A stretch of DNA of 11,920 nt from Nitrospirae bacterium GWC2_42_7 (lineage in GTDB: Bacteria; Nitrospirota; Thermodesulfovibrionia; Thermodesulfovibrionales; UBA6898). The translations under genes were made by a program, and so were the position numbers. Under the pieces are notes generated by a model that made no database searches, was not told where the DNA came from, and was given only the letters and a program-made list of their open reading frames with translations. Shown here in pieces: positions 7,066 through 11,920 of this stretch (position 1 is its first letter; every line of letters begins with the position of its first letter). Where the stretch lies: contig MHDW01000200.1 of the NCBI GenBank assembly GCA_001803645.1, positions 1 to 11,920 on the forward strand, in the 5' to 3' direction.

Positions 7066-8022
7066 ATGTCCAAATTAAAACTGGTTGTTGTTTTATTTTT
7101 CTTGTTTGTTTTGTCTTCAATAGTCTCTGCGAGTGTGCTGCTTGACCGGGTTGTTGCTGTTGTCAATAATGAAGTCATAACATGGAGCGAACTATATAGA
7201 GCCATGGAAGCCGATGCCTCACCTCAGCTTAAGGAGATGAAGGATGAGGACAGAAGAAAAATATTCAAAGAAAGTGAAGGTGAATTCCTTGAAACGCTTA
7301 TAAATCAACGGCTGCAGATCCAGGAAGCAAAGAATCAGGGGATATGGGCTTATGAAGATGAGATAAAAACAACAATAGAGAACATAAAGAAAAAATATTC
7401 AATGACAGATGCTAAGTTCAATGAATCCCTGGAAAAAGAAGGTTTTACTCCTGATGAATATCGTGACAGATTGCGCGATGAGATAATCATCAGCAAGATT
7501 ACCGGTCATTTGATCAGGAATAAAATTGTAGTTACAGATGAAGACATAGAAAAATACACAAAAGAAAACAATGTTATGCCTAAATCTTCTGAAAGCTACA
7601 GGATTAGCCAGATCTTTTTTAAGAAGCCATCAACAGAGCTTGAAGAAAAAGAGGTTGAGGAAAAGGCTTCACTGGTATTAAACAAGATAAAGAACAACGA
7701 AAACTTTAGTGATCTGGCTAACAGTTATTCAGAAGATCCGTCCTCGGCAGCAGGTGGAGACATGGGATTTATCAGAAAGGACCATATGACAAAGGAGTTT
7801 GTTGATGTGCTTCAGGGAATGAGGCAGGGGGAAACAAGCAAGCCTTTCTGGACTGAAAAAGGCCTGCATATAATCAAGCTCGATGAAAAGACAGAACCAA
7901 AAAAAATGAGCGAAACAAAAGAAGAGGTAAGGGAAAATCTGAAAAACAAGATTTTCATGGAAAGATATAATATTTGGATCAAGAGCCTAAGGGAAAAATC
8001 TTTTATCGAGATAAGGCATTAG
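7066..8022 (+). CDS. SurA/PpiC-like periplasmic peptidyl-prolyl isomerase and chaperone
   Basis: This is a 318-residue exported parvulin-type protein. A signal peptide (about 1-22, hydrophobic, ending SASA-like before VLLDRVVAVV) is followed by the SurA N-terminal signature DRVVAVVNNEVITWSEL (27-43). A helical chaperone domain comes next, then a single parvulin domain (about 175-272). The parvulin landmarks are ISQIFFK (180-186), FSDLANSYSEDPSSAAGGDMGF (214-235) and KGLHIIKL (265-272). A helical tail ends the protein. E. coli SurA has two parvulin domains; this one has one, as many SurA-like or PpiC proteins do. It probably helps fold outer-membrane proteins in the periplasm, and a beta-barrel gene lies close by. 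GGAGG eight bases before the ATG supports the start. Its stop overlaps that of the convergent zinc-ribbon gene. Confidence 0.88.
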   Translation: MSKLKLVVVLFFLFVLSSIVSASVLLDRVVAVVNNEVITWSELYRAMEADASPQLKEMKDEDRRKIFKESEGEFLETLINQRLQIQEAKNQGIWAYEDEIKTTIENIKKKYSMTDAKFNESLEKEGFTPDEYRDRLRDEIIISKITGHLIRNKIVVTDEDIEKYTKENNVMPKSSESYRISQIFFKKPSTELEEKEVEEKASLVLNKIKNNENFSDLANSYSEDPSSAAGGDMGFIRKDHMTKEFVDVLQGMRQGETSKPFWTEKGLHIIKLDEKTEPKKMSETKEEVRENLKNKIFMERYNIWIKSLREKSFIEIRH

Positions 8023-8297
8023 ATCTTATTGTTTTCCATGGCTTGCTGCTTTATCAACAGCCATGCTATCGGGATGTATTCAGAGTTGGTTTTTTGCCTT
8101 CTTTCTTTTTCTATAAGTGTGTCGCTGGTTCTTCTGTCAAAAATTATTTTTGCATCAGATATAGTATGGCCTGTATTAAATGCTTCCGGATTGAAAATAA
8201 TCAGTTTTTCAGTATTGCAGAACGGGCAGACATATGCAATATCCATATACGCCGTATATGTTGTTTTGTTGCATTTGGGACATGTGAATTTTTCCAT
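8019..8297 (-). CDS. Small zinc-ribbon protein of unknown function
   Basis: This 92-residue protein begins with a four-cysteine zinc ribbon, CPKC (6-9) and CPFC (24-27), spaced as in rubredoxin-like or zinc-beta-ribbon domains. The rest has no domain I recognise; it includes a charged stretch FDRRTSD (53-59) and a helical C-terminus. The start at 8297 is preferred over an in-frame ATG 39 bases upstream, because AGGGGG lies just before it and the zinc ribbon then sits at the N-terminus. The plus-strand frames here lack any domain signature. The stop codon overlaps that of the convergent surA-like gene (shared bases 8019-8022). It could be a nucleic-acid- or protein-binding adaptor; the function is unknown. 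Confidence 0.72.
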   Translation of the reverse strand: MEKFTCPKCNKTTYTAYMDIAYVCPFCNTEKLIIFNPEAFNTGHTISDAKIIFDRRTSDTLIEKERRQKTNSEYIPIAWLLIKQQAMENNKI

Positions 8298-8326
8298 TTT
8301 TAATCCCCCTTTTAGAATTAAAGAAT

Positions 8327-8355
8327 AATCTAACAAATTCTTTTTAAAATATCAA
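8327..8355 (-). promoter_or_regulatory. Candidate promoter of the zinc-ribbon gene
   Basis: On the minus strand, TTGATA (8355-8350, 5 of 6) is followed after 17 bases by TAGATT (8332-8327, 4 of 6). This places a start near 8320 and a leader of about 20 bases that contains the AGGGGG ribosome-binding site. The match is moderate in AT-rich DNA. Confidence 0.4.
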
Positions 8356-8481
8356 ATGTTATCTGACCTTGCGATAAGCCAAAATAAAAATGTCATGTTG
8401 TTGCTGATTTAGAAATGCGGGTTTAGACTGATATTTTGGTATGTCAGAATCAATAATTGATCAACGAAAAACAGGTATTTA

Positions 8482-8511
8482 TTGACACATAAGGTTTCTT
8501 TCTGCTATTTT
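8482..8511 (+). promoter_or_regulatory. Promoter abutting the outer-membrane protein gene (leaderless transcript predicted)
   Basis: A perfect TTGACA (8482-8487) and an extended -10, TGC then TATTTT (8506-8511), are 18 bases apart. The expected transcription start, 6-8 bases downstream, falls at about 8518-8519, on the ATG itself. No Shine-Dalgarno sequence precedes the ATG, which agrees with a leaderless mRNA. The rest of 8356-8481 shows nothing recognisable. Confidence 0.5.
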
Positions 8512-8518
8512 TTCCATA

Positions 8519-9322
8519 ATGAAAAGATCTATTTTCTTTTTGATTATCATTTTTTTCGCCCTTAATTTTTTCAGTCTTTCTTTTGCCTTTGATTCATACG
8601 GCCTTCAGCCGCTTGCTCCAAACGGTATTTTTTCGACCTTCAGCACAGAAAGTCTTCCTGAAAAATCATTTTCACTTGAAGTAGCAACAGAAAGATCGAG
8701 GGAGCCTAATTATTACAGGTTCAGCCTGAAAGGTGCTTATGGAATTACAGACAGGATCGAGTTCAGTGCAGCAGTGCCATTTGTCTATAATTTTAATGGC
8801 GCTTATGACGGTTTTGAGGATATTTCTTTTGGTATCAAGCACAGATTCTATAACGAGGGGAAACATGGCCCTTCTTTGGCGTATTTAATAAACGCATCAT
8901 TTTCTACTGGAAGAGACGAAATCACCTCTAATGGCGGATATGGCGCAGGAATTATTGCAAGTAAACGGGTAGGCCCGTTTAAGGGCCATTTAAATCTTTT
9001 GTATGAGAGGCCGGGAACAAGCAGGCTTGATGAAGACCTGTTATTATCTGCAGGGATCGAACTTTCCGCAGCTCATAATTTTGCACTGTTGGCTGAACTT
9101 ACAACCAGGAAGAAACTGCATAATGTTGATGAAACCGGCAAATATAAACAGATGGAAGCAAGGTTTGGGGTTAGGGTAAAAACCACAGATTCTATTTACA
9201 CCACTCTTGGCGCAGGCTTTGATCTTGAGAGCAGAAACCCGGAATACAGGCTGATGTTATCAGTTACCTTCCTGACTCCACATGAAAAGAAAAATATTGA
9301 AAAAATTTACGAAGAAGAATAG
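8519..9322 (+). CDS. Outer-membrane beta-barrel protein, transporter-like (phenol-degradation MetA-type family)
   Basis: This 267-residue protein starts with a clear signal peptide (K2, R3, a hydrophobic core, cleavage probably after SFA at 21-23). The mature part alternates hydrophobic and polar residues in short strands separated by Gly- and Asn-rich turns, for example YRFSLKGAYGITDRIEFSAA (61-80). It ends with a strand (about 246-252) and a charged tail. This is the pattern of small outer-membrane barrels annotated as putative MetA-pathway or transporter proteins. That family assignment comes from general resemblance and is not certain; no substrate can be inferred. The final residue is not the usual terminal aromatic, because a polar tail follows the last strand. 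The 46-base gap to tatA suggests possible co-transcription. Confidence 0.7.
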   Translation: MKRSIFFLIIIFFALNFFSLSFAFDSYGLQPLAPNGIFSTFSTESLPEKSFSLEVATERSREPNYYRFSLKGAYGITDRIEFSAAVPFVYNFNGAYDGFEDISFGIKHRFYNEGKHGPSLAYLINASFSTGRDEITSNGGYGAGIIASKRVGPFKGHLNLLYERPGTSRLDEDLLLSAGIELSAAHNFALLAELTTRKKLHNVDETGKYKQMEARFGVRVKTTDSIYTTLGAGFDLESRNPEYRLMLSVTFLTPHEKKNIEKIYEEE

Positions 9323-9368
9323 CAATGCTAATTTCAATAATGATGCTTATTCTTGAGAAAAATAAATA

Positions 9369-9626
9369 ATGTTCGATCTGGGACTTCAGGAATTAATTAT
9401 AATTTTTTTGGTTGCTCTTCTGGTCTTCGGCCCAAATAAAATGCCGGAATTAGGGAGGACACTTGGTAAATGGTTTACTGAAATAAAAAACGGGATCAAT
9501 AACGCTAAAATGAAGATAGATGAAGAACTTGGAGAAATAGAAGAAACAGCAAAAAATAACCGCAGTGAACTTTCAGATAATGAAGATGAGCGCAAAAAAA
9601 CGGCCTTGCCAGAGGACAAACTCTAA
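9369..9626 (+). CDS. tatA: Sec-independent protein translocase subunit TatA/TatB
   Basis: This 85-residue Tat pore subunit has one N-terminal transmembrane helix (about 5-20), the hinge FGP (20-22) and PELGRTLGKWF (26-36) at the start of the amphipathic helix. An acidic, charged cytoplasmic tail follows. The Tat system moves folded, cofactor-loaded proteins with twin-arginine signals across the inner membrane. Glu8 in the membrane helix is more usual in TatB than TatA, while the FGPNKMPELGR hinge is TatA-like, so a dual-role or TatB assignment is possible. Its stop is directly followed by the tatC start codon. Confidence 0.85.
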   Translation: MFDLGLQELIIIFLVALLVFGPNKMPELGRTLGKWFTEIKNGINNAKMKIDEELGEIEETAKNNRSELSDNEDERKKTALPEDKL

Positions 9627-10397
9627 TTGGAAAACTCCAAGTTGCCGCTCACCGAACATTTAGGAGAATTACGGAAGAGGATACTTATTTCTTTTGTTTC
9701 TCTGCTTGCAGTATTCGTTATTGTCTTTAATTTTTCAGAAAATATTTTTGAAATATTACAATTGCCCCTTAAATTAGAGCTCAGACTGGATCTCACAAAA
9801 CCATATCTTCATATAAAAGAAAAAATACCTCCGCCTTTTCTGATGTCTGCAATCGCAGAGGTTTTCTGGATGCATATAAAAATTTCTTTTATTGCTTCCT
9901 TTATTATTTCATTGCCTTTGTTGTTTTATCAGTTTTGGTGTTTTATTTCACCAGGTCTTTTATCTAAAGAAAAAAAATACTTATTGCCCTTTATGCTTAT
10001 GGCAACAGTACTTTTTTTGACTGGTGTCTTTTTTTGTTTTTTTGTTGTGCTCCCTTTTGCAGTGACATTTTTTCTGAATTATAAAACCTCTGACTTTGTT
10101 GTCTTATTGAAAATTGGTGACTACATTGATTTTTGCCTTAAATTCATTATGGGTTTTGGAGTTGTTTTTGAGCTGCCTCTCGCCATTATTCTACTCGCAA
10201 GATTCGGGATTGTTTCTCCCAAAACTCTTGCGAAGCACAGAAAGTATGCTGTTCTTTTTGCTTTTGTCGCTGCCGGTATACTTACGCCTACGCCTGATGC
10301 TTTTAATCAGATACTGATGGCTGTGCCTATTATCATTCTTTATGAAATTGGTATAATGATGGCAAGGATAATTTACAGAAAGAAAGTGAATGACTAG
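9627..10397 (+). CDS. tatC: Sec-independent protein translocase subunit TatC
   Basis: This 256-residue polytopic membrane protein is the Tat receptor that binds twin-arginine signal peptides. The N-terminal cytoplasmic motif PLTEHLGELRKR (7-18) is canonical. Hydrophobic segments lie at roughly 20-40, 80-104, 116-150, 168-192, 205-220 and 228-248, as expected for six helices. YQFWCFISPGL (101-111), FGVVFELP (177-184, with the conserved Glu182) and LTPTPD (219-224) are family landmarks. The start is TTG at 9627, directly after the tatA TAA. The motif sits at the right distance from it, AGAGGA lies 10 bases upstream, and no ATG is suitably placed. The 8-base overlap with the next gene suggests translational coupling. 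Confidence 0.95.
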   Translation: MENSKLPLTEHLGELRKRILISFVSLLAVFVIVFNFSENIFEILQLPLKLELRLDLTKPYLHIKEKIPPPFLMSAIAEVFWMHIKISFIASFIISLPLLFYQFWCFISPGLLSKEKKYLLPFMLMATVLFLTGVFFCFFVVLPFAVTFFLNYKTSDFVVLLKIGDYIDFCLKFIMGFGVVFELPLAIILLARFGIVSPKTLAKHRKYAVLFAFVAAGILTPTPDAFNQILMAVPIIILYEIGIMMARIIYRKKVND

Positions 10398-10668
10398 TGT
10401 AAGAGGAAAAAGCCTGAAGGCCCTTGCCTTTGATGTTTCAGAAGGATATGCTGCAGTAAATCCTATCTTTTTAAAATCATTCGACAATGATGTTTTGAAG
10501 GATTTTTATAAAGAACTATCAAAGGCCCAGAACGATATAAGAGGTGAAAGCTTTCCGGCTAAAGATACTGCTGCGATTAGAACAAGGAATCTCAAATTAC
10601 AGAGACTTTTTTCTGCAACAATGATAATCAGACATTACGCAAAAGGCAGAAGAATACCTTTAATCTAA
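10390..10668 (+). CDS. Small conserved-looking protein of unknown function, overlapping tatC
   Basis: This 92-residue, basic, soluble protein has no signal peptide or transmembrane helix. I do not recognise a family. The first half reads as short strands or turns (FDVSEGYAAVNPIFLKSF, 14-31). The second half looks helical, with a basic end rich in Arg and Lys (IRTRNLKLQRLF, 63-74, and the tail AKGRRIPLI, 84-92), which might bind nucleic acid or membrane phospholipid. Its ATG (10390) lies inside tatC, sharing eight bases with the tatC end, so it is probably expressed by coupling from tatC. The opposite-strand frame here has no supporting features. Confidence 0.6.
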   Translation: MTSVRGKSLKALAFDVSEGYAAVNPIFLKSFDNDVLKDFYKELSKAQNDIRGESFPAKDTAAIRTRNLKLQRLFSATMIIRHYAKGRRIPLI

Positions 10669-10672
10669 GGTA
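10655..10672. terminator. Weak hairpin at the end of the tat gene run
   Basis: TACCTT (10655-10660) and AAGGTA (10667-10672) form a 6-bp stem with a 6-base loop across the stop codon at 10666-10668, followed by ATTTT. It sits between convergent genes, so it could slow transcription from either side. The stem is short and the T-run poor. Confidence 0.3.
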
Positions 10673-10696
10673 ATTTTGCCCCGTAAAAAATACAGC

Positions 10697-11578
10697 TCAA
10701 TTAAGTATTTCAGTGCCTATGCCTTCTTTTGTAAATATTTCAAGGAGCAGGCAATGAGGGATCCTACCATCTATTATATGTGTTTTGCCAACTCCTCCTG
10801 AGAGCGCATTCAGGCATGACTGAACCTTGGGCATCATGCCTCCGGTAATCGTATTATCCTTGATAAGCTTGCTGATTTGGCGTTTTCCGAGTGTCGATAT
10901 TGTTTCACCTTTTTTGCTGAGGATCCCAGGAACATCCGTCAGAAGTATGAGTTTTTCAGCCTTAAGCGATGATGCTACTGCTGCTGCAACAAAGTCAGCA
11001 TTAATGTTCAGTGTCTCGCCGTTCGGGCCTATTCCTATCGGGGATATCACCGGTATAAATCCGTTTTGATCGAGACTGTCTATCACATTCGGATCTATAG
11101 AGGTCACTTCACCAACAAGACCGAGGTCTATGATCTCATCAACACCTGTTTCAGGGGGTAGTTTCTTTACCAGCTTTTTTTTGGCTTTTATAAGTCCTCC
11201 GTCTTTGCCGCTCAGACCTATTGATCTGCCTCCGTGCTTACTTATCAGCGAGACTATTTCCTTATTGACGAGTCCACCCAGTACCATTTCGACTATATCC
11301 ATAGTCTCCTGATCAGTGATTCTCTGCCCGTGGAGAAATTCAGGGGTTTTCCCCATTTTTTTCATGGTTTCAGATATCTTAGGCCCGCCTCCATGGACAA
11401 TGACCGTACGGATACCTATGAAGTTCATCATGACTATATCTTGTGCGAAAAACTCCTTGAGGTCATTTTTAGTCTGGGCAGCTCCGCCGTATTTTATAAC
11501 AAAGGTTTTGCCGTTAAATTTTCTTATATACGGCAAGGCATCAACAAGTATCTCGGCCTTTTTGATTATCTCTTTCAT
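10697..11578 (-). CDS. argB: Acetylglutamate kinase
   Basis: N-acetylglutamate kinase phosphorylates N-acetyl-L-glutamate in the second step of arginine synthesis; it is cytoplasmic. The 293-residue length is normal. Landmarks are VIKYGG (27-32, catalytic Lys29), VHGGGP (61-66), GQRITD (84-89), GLSGKDGG (121-128), LNINAD (190-195), LTDVPG (213-218) and GGMMPK (246-251). The N-terminal helix before the first strand (about 1-20) is the feature that lets hexameric enzymes of this family respond to arginine feedback inhibition, so this one is probably arginine-sensitive. AAGGA lies about eight bases before the ATG. It follows the FmdE-like gene with a 24-base gap, on the same strand. Confidence 0.96.
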   Translation of the reverse strand: MKEIIKKAEILVDALPYIRKFNGKTFVIKYGGAAQTKNDLKEFFAQDIVMMNFIGIRTVIVHGGGPKISETMKKMGKTPEFLHGQRITDQETMDIVEMVLGGLVNKEIVSLISKHGGRSIGLSGKDGGLIKAKKKLVKKLPPETGVDEIIDLGLVGEVTSIDPNVIDSLDQNGFIPVISPIGIGPNGETLNINADFVAAAVASSLKAEKLILLTDVPGILSKKGETISTLGKRQISKLIKDNTITGGMMPKVQSCLNALSGGVGKTHIIDGRIPHCLLLEIFTKEGIGTEILN

Positions 11579-11602
11579 TGCATGTTCCTTTTCATGTTAA
11601 TA

Positions 11603-11920
11603 TCAAACGTCTTGAGGCAAATCAAAGCATGGAATGCAGACAATTTTTCCTTCTTTCAATCTCGCCCTCGGCTCCATCATTTTTTCGCTGCATGTTTCAC
11701 ATGTTATGCTGTGGTATATTTCTGCTTCAGGAGGAACTTTTCCCTTGTATTTTTTGACGGTCATTATCTCTTTCTCATCTGCGTCAAGTATATACTTGAT
11801 TTTGGAAGCCTTTCTGTTATGGACAAATTTCATGATTCTTTGTGACCGATCGCCTTTTATGTATCTATCCCACATTTCTTTTTCTTCATCAGTTTCACCG
11901 GGTTTTTTCCAGTTAACAGA
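11603..11920 (-). CDS. FmdE-like zinc-finger protein, C-terminal part (N-terminus off the right edge)
   Basis: The frame is open from the window edge to the TGA at 11605-11603, giving 105 visible residues. An internal Met at 11875 is not necessarily the start, because the frame continues upstream without a stop. The visible end carries a treble-clef-like zinc finger, CETC then CIPC with 17 residues between the pairs, around MEPRARLKEGK. This matches the C-terminal finger of FmdE-type proteins, named after genes near formylmethanofuran dehydrogenase and common in bacteria without that enzyme. The FmdE_N domain would lie off-window, so the assignment is moderate. The link to molybdenum or one-carbon metabolism is inherited from the family name, and the bacterial function is unclear. 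It precedes argB by 24 bases and is probably co-transcribed with it. Confidence 0.6.
   Translation of the reverse strand, partial: SVNWKKPGETDEEKEMWDRYIKGDRSQRIMKFVHNRKASKIKYILDADEKEIMTVKKYKGKVPPEAEIYHSITCETCSEKMMEPRARLKEGKIVCIPCFDLPQDV

Noticed and set aside
8037..8065. Hairpin CATGGCT/AGCCATG with 15-base loop as the surA-like terminator
   Set aside because: There is no T-run after it and it lies inside the coding region of the zinc-ribbon gene.
8029..8328. Plus-strand hydrophobic reading frame opposite the zinc-ribbon gene
   Set aside because: The minus strand has a ribosome-binding site and a four-cysteine zinc ribbon; the plus-strand frame lacks both.
10191..10487. Minus-strand frame opposite the end of tatC
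   Set aside because: It overlaps well-supported tatC and has no motif or ribosome-binding site I can support.
11234..11845. Plus-strand reading frame of about 200 codons
   Set aside because: It is antisense to argB and the FmdE-like gene, both with strong motifs; its product is compositionally odd and matches nothing I know.

Overview
The window comes from a bacterium with strictly or facultatively anaerobic carbon metabolism. It carries most of a formate--tetrahydrofolate ligase gene next to a multi-subunit, selenocysteine-containing, NuoEF-linked formate dehydrogenase. It also has a Tat translocase, a SurA-like periplasmic chaperone and an outer-membrane beta-barrel protein, so the cell is diderm (Gram-negative type). 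This fits an acetogenic, sulfate-reducing or syntrophic lineage with a Wood-Ljungdahl methyl branch (Desulfobacterota- or Nitrospirota-like). I cannot name the taxon from the sequence alone.

Positions 1-6864, all minus strand: one apparent operon reading right to left. It holds a NuoE-like subunit (6864-6406), a NuoF-like subunit (6359-4584), a formate dehydrogenase catalytic subunit (4583-1896), a stand-alone cyclic-nucleotide-binding-domain protein (1885-1436), a block of 9-bp repeats, and fhs (1310 to beyond position 1). The catalytic subunit looks like two ORFs split by a stop. The stop is a UGA at the active-site selenocysteine position, followed by a good bacterial SECIS hairpin, so this is one 895-residue selenoprotein. 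Together the genes encode formate/CO2 interconversion with NAD(H), possibly also ferredoxin, and then formate activation onto tetrahydrofolate. These are the first two steps of the methyl branch.

Positions 6865-7065: an AT-rich divergent promoter region. It has a clear sigma70-type promoter for the formate dehydrogenase operon, with a perfect TACTGT-N8-ACAGTA dyad over its -35 box.

Positions 7066-9322: cell-envelope genes. These are a SurA/PpiC-type periplasmic peptidyl-prolyl isomerase (+), a small zinc-ribbon protein (-) whose stop codon overlaps that of the isomerase gene, and an outer-membrane beta-barrel protein (+) that appears to be transcribed without a leader.

Positions 9369-10668: tatA/B-like gene, tatC (TTG start) and a small unrecognised gene overlapping the tatC stop, in a tightly packed plus-strand run.

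Positions 10697-11920, minus strand: argB (N-acetylglutamate kinase), preceded by the C-terminal part of an FmdE-like zinc-finger protein that runs off the right edge. No tRNA, rRNA, transposon or CRISPR array is visible. No gene-free stretch exceeds about 200 bases. By eye, base composition is less AT-rich in fhs than in the fdh genes, and most AT-rich in the tat region.
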